Below, piece by piece: positions 1 through 5,998 of a stretch of 8,510 nucleotides of DNA. Location of the stretch: NCBI GenBank assembly GCA_020725985.1, contig DYTM01000049.1, positions 1 through 8,510 on the forward strand. Reading direction: 5' to 3'. The stretch's first letter is position 1. Each line of letters starts with the position of its first letter. The translations under genes and the position numbers were made by a program. The DNA comes from Methanomassiliicoccus sp. (GTDB taxonomy: Archaea; Thermoplasmatota; Thermoplasmata; Methanomassiliicoccales; JACIVX01). The notes beneath the pieces are model-generated. The model did no database searches and had not been told where the DNA came from. It worked only from the letters and a program-made list of their open reading frames with translations.

Positions 1-848
1 ACGAGCTCCACCTTGTTGAACTGGTGAACGCGAATGATCCCCCTGGTGTCGGCGTGCTTGCCCGCCTCCCTCCTGAAGGAGGGAAGGTAGGCGGTGTAAT
101 AGATCGGCAGATCATCCTTTTCAAGGATCTCGTCCATGTGCAAGTTCGTCACCGGTACCTCGGCGGTGGGATTCAGCCACAGATCATCCCTCTCGATCCA
201 GTACATGTCGTCCTTGAGCTTGGGATACTGACCCGTTCCGATGACCGAGGCCCGGTTGACGATCGCCGGAGGGAACACCTCGGTGTAGCCCTGATCCCTA
301 TGGACATCGAGCATATAGTTGATGAGCGCCCTTTCGAGCCTGGCCCCGTCCCCCTTCATGACGTAGAACCCCGCGCCCGTGATCTTCGCTCCCCTGACAA
401 AATCGATGATATCGAGGTCCTCTCCGATCTCGAAGTGCGCCTTCGGCTTGAAGTCGAACTCCCGAAGTCTCCCAGACTCCCTGATGGTGAGGTTGTCCTC
501 GTCCGACCGGCCGACCGGGACCGTGGGGTGAGGTATGTTGGGAATGTTGAGGACCACCTCCCCTCTTTCCCCTTCGAACCTGGCAACGGCGGCCTCCAGC
601 TCCTTGATTCGGTCCGAGACCTTCCTCATCTCCTCGATTCGGGCCTTCTTCTCGTCGCCCTTCAGCTTGGATATCTCCTCGGAAACGACGTTCCTATGGC
701 GTCGGAGTTTATTGCCCTCCTCGACGCTCCTCCGCCATTCCGCGTCTAGCTTCAGGAATTCATCGAGATCGTCCTCCGGGTACCCCCTGTTCACCAGAGA
801 AGTCCTGACCAGCTCCTGATTGTCCCTTATCAGCGAGACGTCCAGCAA
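1..848 (-). CDS. serS: Seryl-tRNA synthetase, N-terminal 282 residues (cut by window edge)
   Basis: This is the class II aminoacyl-tRNA synthetase that charges tRNA-Ser with serine in the cytoplasm. The reading frame is open from 848 down to base 1, and the C-terminal third with motif 3 lies outside the window. Residues 1-110 form the charged, helical tRNA-binding coiled-coil arm, starting LDVSLIRDNQELVRTSL. The catalytic domain follows, with GTGQYPKLKDDMYW (204-217), the serine-binding TAE loop in NPTAEVPVTN (226-235) and motif 2, FRREAG...DTRGIIRVHQFNKVE (258-281). This is the common bacterial/eukaryal-like SerRS, not the rare methanogen type. The start is a TTG at 848-846. It puts the family-typical Leu-Asp-Val/Ile at residues 2-4 and has GGGTGAG just upstream; no ATG lies nearby in frame. 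It begins 10 nt after the yhbY stop, so the two genes are probably cotranscribed. Confidence 0.96.
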   Translation of the reverse strand, partial: MLDVSLIRDNQELVRTSLVNRGYPEDDLDEFLKLDAEWRRSVEEGNKLRRHRNVVSEEISKLKGDEKKARIEEMRKVSDRIKELEAAVARFEGERGEVVLNIPNIPHPTVPVGRSDEDNLTIRESGRLREFDFKPKAHFEIGEDLDIIDFVRGAKITGAGFYVMKGDGARLERALINYMLDVHRDQGYTEVFPPAIVNRASVIGTGQYPKLKDDMYWIERDDLWLNPTAEVPVTNLHMDEILEKDDLPIYYTAYLPSFRREAGKHADTRGIIRVHQFNKVEL

Positions 849-850
849 TC

Positions 851-857
851 GCTCACC
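851..857 (-). promoter_or_regulatory. Ribosome binding site deciding the TTG start of serS
   Basis: On the minus strand AAGGGTGAGCGATTG places GGTGAG (complementary to the 16S rRNA 3' end) 3 nt before the TTG. It lies in the short gap directly after the yhbY TAA stop (861-859). This supports the TTG over the upstream in-frame TTG, which lies inside yhbY. Confidence 0.7.
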
Positions 858-858
858 C

Positions 859-1149
859 TTATGCGCTGGAACGCTTTCCAGATTCAAAAAGACTTGCCTT
901 GCAGAGGAGGACTGTGTTCCCCCTCGTCTCGACGAGCTTGGAGAGGGTCCTCGAGGCAAGCATCTCCGCGACTTCCTCCCGGCTCATCCCCGCCGAGGGG
1001 AGGACCCTCACCTTGACGATTCCGTGTCTTTCGACCTGCAGCCTCGTCTCCTCTACTACTTTGTCGGTGATACCTTCCTTTCCTACATGGACCGTCGGCT
1101 TGAGGCCAACCCCGATCGCCTTCAGTTCTTCTTTCGTTCGACCCGCCAC
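859..1149 (-). CDS. YhbY/CRM-domain RNA-binding protein
   Basis: This is a 96-residue protein of the YhbY/CRM family, small single-domain RNA-binding proteins (Pfam CRS1_YhbY) linked in bacteria to ribosome assembly and in archaea found near RNase P and ribosomal genes. Visible family features are the lead LKAIGVGLKPTVHVGKEGITDKVV (9-32) with the GxxG-type loop GKEG at 23-26, the central RHGIVKVRVLPS strand (41-52), and the C-terminal LVETRGNTVLLCK (72-84), which matches the usual vGntivLYr end. The length equals that of E. coli YhbY (about 97). The start is GTG at 1149, preceded by a strong GGAGGGGAGG. A longer in-frame reading to 1281 would add 44 residues unlike the family and overlap rnp4 deeply. 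The chosen CDS still overlaps the rnp4 3' end by 28 bp, implying translational coupling. The precise RNA target cannot be told from sequence. Confidence 0.9.
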   Translation of the reverse strand: MAGRTKEELKAIGVGLKPTVHVGKEGITDKVVEETRLQVERHGIVKVRVLPSAGMSREEVAEMLASRTLSKLVETRGNTVLLCKASLFESGKRSSA

Positions 1150-1499
1150 TTCCTCCCCTCCTTCTTCTCTCTGATATATGGCATCCTTCTGATCTGGCCG
1201 CATTCGAGACAGTGGATGACGACCTTGCGAGACCTCAGTCTCACGCGGCAGTTCCTGCCCGGGATGAGAGGAATGAGGCATCGGTGGCAGTACATGCGGT
1301 CCTTCGGCATCGGGGCATTCGTCCGCATGCCTATCCTCGCGGCGAGATACACGTATCTTCTCCCCCGCTCATGGTTATTTGCCATCGCTTCCCTTTCGGC
1401 CATGCTCATCAGTATCCTCATCCTCTCCGCAGCGATTTCCCTGGCCTCCCGGTTTGCGATCCTTTTCCTGCTCGTCGGGTCGCCTCCCCTGTGGAACAA
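1122..1499 (-). CDS. rnp4: Ribonuclease P protein component 4 (Rpp21/Rpr2 family)
   Basis: This is a subunit of archaeal RNase P, the RNA-protein enzyme that removes 5' leaders from pre-tRNA; Rpp21 works as a pair with Rpp29. The N-terminal helix SRKRIANREAREIAAERMRIL (about 10-30) and the second helix, ERGRRYVYLAARIGMR (44-59), match the archaeal Rpp21 pattern. The zinc ribbon follows: YCHRC (first Cys pair) and HCLECG (second pair), separated by IPGRNCRVRLRSRKVVI, ending GQIRRMPY. A basic tail (REKKEGRKWRVERKKN) extends beyond the usual end, partly because yhbY begins inside it. The start is uncertain. The first available codon after the in-frame upstream stop is TTG 1499, giving 125 residues with weak ribosome binding signal. 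Family alignment fits a start near residue 9 better, where a strong GGGGAGG precedes an ACG codon at 1475. It is the first gene of the leftward operon. Confidence 0.93.
   Translation of the reverse strand: MFHRGGDPTSRKRIANREAREIAAERMRILMSMAEREAMANNHERGRRYVYLAARIGMRTNAPMPKDRMYCHRCLIPLIPGRNCRVRLRSRKVVIHCLECGQIRRMPYIREKKEGRKWRVERKKN
1151..1160 (-). promoter_or_regulatory. Strong ribosome binding site for yhbY inside rnp4
   Basis: The minus-strand sequence GAAGGAGGGGAGGAAGTG gives an extended purine-rich Shine-Dalgarno match immediately before GTG 1149. It lies within the last codons of rnp4, where it also encodes part of that protein's basic tail. It decides the short, family-length yhbY start. 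Confidence 0.7.
1483..1489 (-). promoter_or_regulatory. Shine-Dalgarno-like GGGGAGG inside the 5' end of rnp4
   Basis: The minus-strand sequence AGGGGAGGCGACCCG-ACG has a good Shine-Dalgarno motif 7 nt before ACG (1475-1473) and no ATG, GTG or TTG at that spacing. It may mark a non-standard ACG start, or simply be coding sequence if translation starts at TTG 1499. Confidence 0.35.
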
Positions 1500-1646
1500 C
1501 GGGGCGGGTCATCAAATACCTTTCCGATGGTCGGACTCCCATGCGCCAACGCTTCACAAGCGCCGTGAGCGGTGCATCACGCTTAAATACCAAAATACTA
1601 ATCTAGGCTTTCCCGTAGCTAAGAGATGCAGTACTGGTGATTTGTC
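1500..1646. promoter_or_regulatory. Divergent promoter region between rnp4 and rpl10e
   Basis: This 147-bp non-coding stretch lies between two genes transcribed away from each other. It is AT-richer than its surroundings at about 1580-1605 and contains the rpl10e TATA box. On the minus strand two candidates for the rnp4 operon are visible: TATTTAAG (the complement of the same box, 1589-1582), predicting a start near 1560, and TATTTGAT (1518-1511), predicting a start near 1489, which would lie inside the annotated rnp4 frame. Nothing else recognisable is present. Confidence 0.6.
1582..1590 (+). promoter_or_regulatory. Archaeal TATA box for rpl10e
   Basis: CTTAAATAC is a good match to the archaeal TATA box consensus. 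With the usual 25-27 bp spacing, transcription would begin near 1612, leaving a 5' leader of about 35 nt. The ribosome binding site GGTGAT (1636-1641) is 5 nt before the rpl10e ATG. It may drive the whole rpl10e-dph2 unit and perhaps the genes beyond. Confidence 0.6.
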
Positions 1647-2165
1647 ATGACACGCAAGCCCGGGCGGATGTACCGACAGATTCGAGGACAGGCATACACC
1701 CGAAGGGAGTACATGGGAGGAGTGCCGGGGTCCCGCATCACCCAGTTCGACCTTGGCAGTCCGGCCACCGATTTCCCGGTTGAGGTCTCATTGAGGTTCA
1801 AGGAGCCCTGTCAGGTAAGGCACACCGCTCTGGAAGCGGCTCGTATCGCGGCCAACAGAATTCTGTCAAAGGACGTGGGCACGGCGAACTACCATTTGAA
1901 GATCAGGGTGTATCCCCACATCGTTCTAAGAGAGCACAAGATGGCGACGGGCGCTGGCGCGGACCGTGTGTCCGGGGGTATGAGGGCAGCCTTCGGGAAA
2001 GCCGTCGGGACTGCCGCAAGGATCGACTCGGATCAGGTGATCATGACAATCCGGACGACACCCCAAGGGTTCAAGGTGGCCAAAGACGCGCTTTGGAGAG
2101 CCTCGATGAAACTCCCCTCACCCTGCTACCTGCAGGTCGAGAAGGGAGCAGAGCTTCTCACCTGA
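1647..2165 (+). CDS. rpl10e: 50S ribosomal protein L10e (uL16 family)
   Basis: This is the large-subunit ribosomal protein uL16/L10e, which sits near the A site and peptidyl transferase centre. The 172 residues are the usual archaeal length (about 170-180). Hallmarks in order are the start [28 protein letters not shown] (2-31), [14 protein letters not shown] (60-73), [33 protein letters not shown] (81-113), the universal loop region, [12 protein letters not shown] (115-126), and the C-terminal [15 protein letters not shown] (147-161). The ATG start at 1647 is supported by GGTGAT upstream and by the family N-terminus. dph2 follows after 42 nt in the same direction. Nothing unusual is seen in the protein. 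Confidence 0.98.
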   Translation: MTRKPGRMYRQIRGQAYTRREYMGGVPGSRITQFDLGSPATDFPVEVSLRFKEPCQVRHTALEAARIAANRILSKDVGTANYHLKIRVYPHIVLREHKMATGAGADRVSGGMRAAFGKAVGTAARIDSDQVIMTIRTTPQGFKVAKDALWRASMKLPSPCYLQVEKGAELLT

Positions 2166-2192
2166 ACGGATTCCTCTTCCACGCTTTCCATC

Positions 2193-2200
2193 AAGGAGGT
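2193..2200 (+). promoter_or_regulatory. Ribosome binding site deciding the GTG start of dph2
   Basis: AAGGAGGT is a near-complete Shine-Dalgarno sequence 7 nt before GTG 2208. It fixes the non-ATG start of dph2. The 27 nt before it are pyrimidine-rich and show no clear TATA box, so dph2 is probably cotranscribed with rpl10e. Confidence 0.75.
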
Positions 2201-2207
2201 CTGCGAG

Positions 2208-3194
2208 GTGTACGATTTCAAGCTCGATGGAGTGGCAAAATGGATCGCTGAAAAGGGCGCGCGGGTAGTCGCCCTGCAGATGCCCGAAGGCCTCAAAGTC
2301 TACGCTCAATCTCTTGTCGCTGAGCTGGAGTCAAGAACGAACGCCACCTTCCTCGTGATCGCGGATCCCTGCTACGGCGCCTGCGATGCTTCCACCACTT
2401 TCAGCAGTCACGCCGACGTTCTCGTTCACTTCGGTCACGCCGAGATCCCCGCCATCCAGTACAGCGATCGCATCCTCTTCGTCGAGGTGGGGGCGGATGT
2501 TGACTACAGGGACCTCCTTTCAGAGGTGTTGCCGATGCTGAAGGAGAAGGTCGGGCTGGTCACAACGGTGCAGCATATCGGGGACGTTCCTGGGATTAAG
2601 GCCTGGCTCGAGGGCAATGGCAGAGTCGTCTTCATTGGTCGCGGCGACGAGCGGGTCCGGCACGAAGGCCAGGTTCTCGGGTGCAACATCTCCGCGGCAG
2701 CGGCCGTGGCTGGCTCAGTCGACCAATTCCTATTCGTTGGCAGCGGCGATTTCCATCCGCTAGCGGTGTCGATCGAGACGAAGAAGCCGGTGATCGCCCT
2801 CGACCCGATGACGAAGCAGATCAGGGAGATGAGCGATCTTACCGAGCGGATACTGAGGCAGAGGCACGGTGCGATTGCGAGGGCGGCCGGGGCCAAGAGG
2901 TTCCTGATCCTCGTGGCTACGAAGCTCGGCCAGAGCAGAATGGACCTCGCCCTTCGCCTCAGGCAGATGGCGATCGAGAAGGGCCGAAAGGCTGATCTGG
3001 TGCTGATGGACGAGTTCAGTCCCGACTCCCTCATACCCTTCGAGGCCGATGCTTACGTCTCGACCGCATGCCCCAGGCTGGCAATCGATGATTTCATGAG
3101 GTATCCCAAACCCATTCTGACCCCCATCGAGATGGAGATCGCCCTCGGTGAGAGGAAGTGGAGCGACTACCAGCTGGACTCGATATCGGTCTAG
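2208..3194 (+). CDS. dph2: Diphthamide biosynthesis enzyme Dph2 (2-(3-amino-3-carboxypropyl)histidine synthase)
   Basis: This is the archaeal [4Fe-4S] radical SAM-like enzyme that makes the first step of diphthamide. It moves the 3-amino-3-carboxypropyl group of S-adenosylmethionine to a histidine of elongation factor 2. It is not a CX3CX2C enzyme: the cluster is held by three distant cysteines, one from each repeated domain. They are visible here as C59 in ADPCYGACD, C159 in VLGCN and C288 in STACPRLAIDD, almost the same positions as C59/C163/C287 of the Pyrococcus enzyme. Other family segments are ALQMPEGLK (22-30) and VHFGHAEIP (73-81). The 328-residue length is normal. Archaea use one homodimeric Dph2 where eukaryotes use Dph1-Dph2. 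The GTG start is set by a strong ribosome binding site. The gene stands between rpl10e and mtxX. Confidence 0.96.
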   Translation: MYDFKLDGVAKWIAEKGARVVALQMPEGLKVYAQSLVAELESRTNATFLVIADPCYGACDASTTFSSHADVLVHFGHAEIPAIQYSDRILFVEVGADVDYRDLLSEVLPMLKEKVGLVTTVQHIGDVPGIKAWLEGNGRVVFIGRGDERVRHEGQVLGCNISAAAAVAGSVDQFLFVGSGDFHPLAVSIETKKPVIALDPMTKQIREMSDLTERILRQRHGAIARAAGAKRFLILVATKLGQSRMDLALRLRQMAIEKGRKADLVLMDEFSPDSLIPFEADAYVSTACPRLAIDDFMRYPKPILTPIEMEIALGERKWSDYQLDSISV

Positions 3195-3265
3195 CGTCCC
3201 TTCCCGCATATCCAGACTGACGAGTCTTTCACGCCCGCGCGATCGATGCCCGGGGGGAAAGATAA

Positions 3266-4057
3266 ATGATGATGGCTGACAATCTTGGCCTGATGCTCAC
3301 TCCAGACCTCATCATGGAGATCGGGAGATCAAAGGATCGGAGAATTGGCGTCGGGGCGAAGGGGGAGAAGGCGAGGTTCAGGAGAATCGCCTCAAGGGCC
3401 GAGAAGTTCGGAATCGGAGAGTTGATCGTTTTCGAAGACCCTGACGAGCTCGCTGAGGCCCTTCGCGATGGGGGGATCGACGCCGCCGTGAGAGGAAACC
3501 TCGACTCCACCGCAGCGATGAGAGCGGTCAAGAACGCGTTCTCAGTGAGGAAGATTCTGCGCATGGCTCTCCTCAAGCCTGTGGGAGGTCCCCTCTTCTT
3601 CTTCGCTCCCGTGGGGGTGGACGAGGGCTGGAGCGTGGAGGAGAAGATCGAGCTGATCGAGCTCGGAGGCAAGTTGATGACGAGGTTGGGGGTTGAGCCG
3701 AAGGTGGGGATCCTCTCCGGCGGACGGCACGGGGACCGAGGGAGGCACCCGGTCGTCGACCGCACCCTATCGGACGCAGAGGAGATCGTCAGAAGGGCGG
3801 GGGAACTGGGGTACGACGTGAAGGATTGCGAGATACTTATCGAGAATGCGATAGAGGACCGCAACATGATCATCGCCCCGGACGGCATCTCGGGGAATCT
3901 CATCTTCCGGACGCTTCACTTCTTGGGGGGAGGTAAGGCCCTCGGGGCCCCGATACTCAACATCGACAGGGTCTTCGTCGACACATCCAGGGCGAAGAGG
4001 AGTTACCTCGACTCGATCGCCCTGGCGTCGGCTCTGACCGGAAGGGGAAAGAAATAA
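3266..4057 (+). CDS. mtxX: Methanogenesis marker protein 4 / MtxX family protein
   Basis: This is a 263-residue protein I recognise as the MtxX family (methanogenesis marker 4), distantly related to phosphate acetyl/butyryl transferases. The name comes from proximity to the methyl-H4MPT:coenzyme M methyltransferase genes; its reaction is not established. Visible landmarks are an N-terminal IGVGAKGEKARFRRIASRAE (27-46), AVRGNLDSTAAM (75-86), GGPLFFFAPVGVDEGW (107-122), the signature SGGRHGDRGRH..VDRTL (151-168), and APDGISGNLIFRTLHFLGGG (204-223). No signal peptide or membrane segment is present. Three ATG codons stand in a row (3266, 3269, 3272) behind GGGGGG at 3252-3257, so the exact start is uncertain by two residues. 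The stop is 1 nt before queD, so the gene is probably cotranscribed with the preQ0 genes. A gap of 71 nt separates it from dph2; no convincing TATA box was seen there. Confidence 0.88.
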   Translation: MMMADNLGLMLTPDLIMEIGRSKDRRIGVGAKGEKARFRRIASRAEKFGIGELIVFEDPDELAEALRDGGIDAAVRGNLDSTAAMRAVKNAFSVRKILRMALLKPVGGPLFFFAPVGVDEGWSVEEKIELIELGGKLMTRLGVEPKVGILSGGRHGDRGRHPVVDRTLSDAEEIVRRAGELGYDVKDCEILIENAIEDRNMIIAPDGISGNLIFRTLHFLGGGKALGAPILNIDRVFVDTSRAKRSYLDSIALASALTGRGKK

Positions 4058-4058
4058 T

Positions 4059-4556
4059 ATGATGGACGATGTGAGTGGAGCGATGAGGTTGGAAATCGAC
4101 GGCAGGGAGGCGAATATCAAGTTCTCCGCCTGCCACCTGATCACCGAGCACCCGAAATGCGGGCGGTTGCACGGTCACGTCTACGTCCTGAGGATGATCG
4201 TCCATGGGGAGAAGGGTCACCATGGAATGATCATGGATTTCACTGAGCTGAAGAGGACGATGAGGCGGATCGTGGAGGACTTCGACCACAGAGTGCTCCT
4301 TGCTGGCAACTGCCCCCGGATGAGGTTGACGCTTGGCGAGGAGGTTATCGCCGAGACGGAGGGGAAGCGCTATGTCTTCCCGCCCGAGGACGTCGTCATT
4401 CTGGATGCGGAGGAGGCGAGCGCGGAGGAGGTGGCGAAGGTGCTTCTCGGCAGAGTTCTGAGCGAGATCGATTTCCCCGCGAACGTGAGTAGGATAGATG
4501 TCGGGGTGGACGAGGAGCGCGGACAGAGTGCCTGGATAGCCCACCAGCTGAGGTGA
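4059..4556 (+). CDS. queD: 6-carboxytetrahydropterin synthase QueD (PTPS family)
   Basis: This is a member of the 6-pyruvoyltetrahydropterin synthase family. With queC and queE directly downstream it is best read as QueD, which converts dihydroneopterin triphosphate to 6-carboxytetrahydropterin, the first dedicated step to preQ0 and archaeosine. The zinc site is three histidines, H26 (FSACH) and H38/H40 (LHGH), with catalytic cysteine C34 in HPKCGRLHGH. MDFTELK (59-65), the DH pair in FDHRVLL (75-81) and SAEEVA (121-126) are the other family motifs. The 165 residues are somewhat long. ATG 4059 gives a 1-nt gap to mtxX; an internal ATG at 4083 (residue 9, before RLEIDG) matches the family N-terminus equally well and could be the true start. 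A role in another pterin, such as a methanopterin precursor, cannot be excluded by sequence alone, but context favours preQ0. Confidence 0.92.
   Translation: MMDDVSGAMRLEIDGREANIKFSACHLITEHPKCGRLHGHVYVLRMIVHGEKGHHGMIMDFTELKRTMRRIVEDFDHRVLLAGNCPRMRLTLGEEVIAETEGKRYVFPPEDVVILDAEEASAEEVAKVLLGRVLSEIDFPANVSRIDVGVDEERGQSAWIAHQLR
4550..4556 (+). promoter_or_regulatory. Ribosome binding site of queC overlapping the queD stop
   Basis: GAGGTGA contains the queD TGA stop codon (4554-4556) and ends 3 nt before the queC ATG. Termination of queD and initiation of queC therefore happen on the same few bases, which points to translational coupling. The identical heptamer is found before queE at 5232-5238. 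Confidence 0.75.
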
Positions 4557-4559
4557 CCG

Positions 4560-5246
4560 ATGCAGAGAGCGGTCGTCTTGCTTTCGGGTGGGCTCGACTC
4601 GACCGTCACGCTCGCCCATGCGATCTCGCAGGGTCATCTGGTTATGCCCCTCACAATCAGATATGGTCAGAGGCATGAACGGGAGCTATGCTCGGCGAAA
4701 GAGGTCGCGAAATTCTACGATCTGAAAGGCCACGTCGTCATTGATCTGGACCTGAAAGCATTCTCGACGAGCGCTCTTATCTCGCGGAGCGTTCCCGTCC
4801 CGGAGAGAACGGGGGCAGAGGAAATCGGCGCGGACATACCCCCCACTTACGTCCCTGCAAGGAACATAATCTTCCTCAGCATCGCCGCGGGGCTTTGCGA
4901 GACCCTCGGAGCCGACCGCATCTTCATCGGGGCCAACTCCCTCGACTACTCGGGCTACCCCGACTGCCGCCCGGAGTTCTTCAAAGCGTTCCAGGAAGTG
5001 CTTGAGGTGGGGACGAAGACCGGGGTCGAAGGACGATCGATCAAGGTGGAGGCCCCGATACTCTTCCTGACGAAGGCCGAGATAGTCAAGCTCGGCAAGC
5101 GCCTTGGGGCTCCGATGCATCTCACCTGGAGCTGCTACAAGGGAGGGGCGCTGGCCTGCGGAAGATGTGATTCCTGTCTCCTCCGGCTGAAAGGCTTCAG
5201 AGAGGCCGGATTCGAGGATGAGATAGCGTACGAGGTGAGGACCTGA
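4560..5246 (+). CDS. queC: 7-cyano-7-deazaguanine synthase QueC
   Basis: This is an ATP-dependent amidation/dehydration enzyme of the PP-loop family that turns 7-carboxy-7-deazaguanine into preQ0 (7-cyano-7-deazaguanine). In archaea preQ0 is inserted at tRNA position 15 by archaeal TGT and converted to archaeosine. The pyrophosphate loop SGGLDST is at 9-15, followed by IRYGQRHERE (33-42), the YVPARNIIFLSIAAG segment (97-111) and IGANSLDYSGYPDCRPEF (123-140). The structural zinc is bound by C192, C200, C203 and C206 (SCYKGG..ACGRCDSC). The length of 228 residues is typical. The ATG start is fixed by GAGGTGA inside the queD stop. The end of the gene overlaps the proposed CTG start of queE by 4 nt. 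Confidence 0.97.
   Translation: MQRAVVLLSGGLDSTVTLAHAISQGHLVMPLTIRYGQRHERELCSAKEVAKFYDLKGHVVIDLDLKAFSTSALISRSVPVPERTGAEEIGADIPPTYVPARNIIFLSIAAGLCETLGADRIFIGANSLDYSGYPDCRPEFFKAFQEVLEVGTKTGVEGRSIKVEAPILFLTKAEIVKLGKRLGAPMHLTWSCYKGGALACGRCDSCLLRLKGFREAGFEDEIAYEVRT
5232..5238 (+). promoter_or_regulatory. Ribosome binding site pointing to a CTG start for queE
   Basis: GAGGTGA, identical to the heptamer before queC, lies in the last codons of queC and ends 4 nt before CTG 5243. No ATG, GTG or TTG stands within the right distance, so the motif supports CTG as initiator. Confidence 0.6.
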
Positions 5247-5875
5247 GGCTTTCCGAGATATTCTACTCCCTCCAGGGGGAGGGCGTGCTCATCGGCACGC
5301 CGACCGTGTTCGTCCGGACGGCGGGATGCAATCTCCGATGCAACTGGTGCGACACGGAGTACGCCCGGTCGGAGAAAGAAACGGAGCAGTCCGTTCAAGA
5401 GGTAGTAGATCAAGTCCGCCGATTCAAGACGCGCCATGTCTGCGTCACGGGCGGCGAGCCCCTTCTTCAGAAGGACACCTTCAGACTCGTGAGCACGCTT
5501 CTGGACAATCACCACAAGGTCTCGGTAGAGACGAATGGGTCGATATCGCTCGAGGACCTCCCCTGCTCCGAGGACATGTTGATCAGCATGGACATGAAAT
5601 GCCCTTCCTCCGGGATGGAGGAGAGGATGGACCTGAGCAACCTCGAGCTCCTTTCCCCTGCGGATCAGCTCAAGTTCATCGTCGCCGACGAGAAGGACAT
5701 GCTCTATGCCGTTGACGTGCTGAGGAAGAACGAGGTGCTCTGTCCCGTCATATTCACCCCCGTGGGCGGGCTCGACATCAGGCCGGTGGCCGAATGGGTC
5801 TTGAAGAAGAAACTCGGGGTAAGAGTCCTCCCGCAGCTTCACAAGATCATCTGGGGCGAGAAGAGAGGGGTCTGA
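5243..5875 (+). CDS. queE: 7-carboxy-7-deazaguanine synthase QueE (radical SAM), apparent CTG start
   Basis: This is the radical SAM enzyme that contracts 6-carboxytetrahydropterin to 7-carboxy-7-deazaguanine, the step between QueD and QueC. From the CTG start it has 210 residues: RLSEIFYSLQGEGVLIGTP (2-20), the family-defining N-terminus, then the cluster motif GCNLRCNWCDT with C29, C33 and C36 (CX3CX2C), TGGEPLLQ (69-76), VETNGS (95-100), MDMKCPSSG (116-124) and LKFIV (143-147). The first standard start codon in frame is GTG 5285. That start would give 196 residues and lose the conserved EIFYSLQGEG, which shapes the substrate and SAM pocket, so it is unlikely. An in-frame TGA at 5219-5221 limits the start to 5222 or later, and CTG 5243, overlapping the queC stop as CTGA, is the only near-cognate codon with a ribosome binding site. 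A point mutation or sequencing error in an ATG or GTG is the alternative. It is the last gene of the cluster. Confidence 0.93.
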   Translation: MRLSEIFYSLQGEGVLIGTPTVFVRTAGCNLRCNWCDTEYARSEKETEQSVQEVVDQVRRFKTRHVCVTGGEPLLQKDTFRLVSTLLDNHHKVSVETNGSISLEDLPCSEDMLISMDMKCPSSGMEERMDLSNLELLSPADQLKFIVADEKDMLYAVDVLRKNEVLCPVIFTPVGGLDIRPVAEWVLKKKLGVRVLPQLHKIIWGEKRGV

Positions 5876-5950
5876 GACCCGAGCCTGGACCTTCATCTCG
5901 TATCGCCTCGAAGGCATGACACGTGCGGGTGAGTGACACTGTAGCAATGA

Positions 5951-5958
5951 TTATATAG
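5951..5958 (+). promoter_or_regulatory. Archaeal TATA box for the leu operon
   Basis: TTATATAG matches the archaeal TATA consensus and is the most AT-rich octamer in the gap. Transcription would start near 5980, about 20 nt before the leucine-rich short ORF and about 105 nt before the leuA ATG. The leader ORF would therefore be the first coding sequence on the mRNA. Confidence 0.6.
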
Positions 5959-5998
5959 GCGCTCGCTTTTATTCGGAAGGCACGAGTTGGGACGAAGG

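Noticed and set aside
24..749. Long plus-strand open frame of 241 codons opposite serS.
   Set aside because: It is antisense to the clear SerRS reading frame; its translation has no family features and results from GC-rich codon structure.
820..1650. Plus-strand open frame of 276 codons covering yhbY, rnp4 and the divergent promoter.
   Set aside because: It runs antisense to two recognised genes and through a promoter region; the protein is low in recognisable features.
3214..3227. Small inverted repeat AGACT-GACG-AGTCT followed by TTT between dph2 and mtxX, considered as a terminator.
   Set aside because: A five-base stem with a three-base T tract is too weak to call, and archaeal termination relies on longer U-runs.
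3195..3265. A separate promoter for the mtxX-queDCE genes.
   Set aside because: CATATC at 3208-3213 is only a poor TATA match and no better box was seen; readthrough from rpl10e-dph2 is as likely.
5285..5875. queE starting at GTG 5285.
   Set aside because: This start drops the conserved SEIFYSLQGEG segment and has no well-placed ribosome binding site; the CTG at 5243 explains the sequence better.
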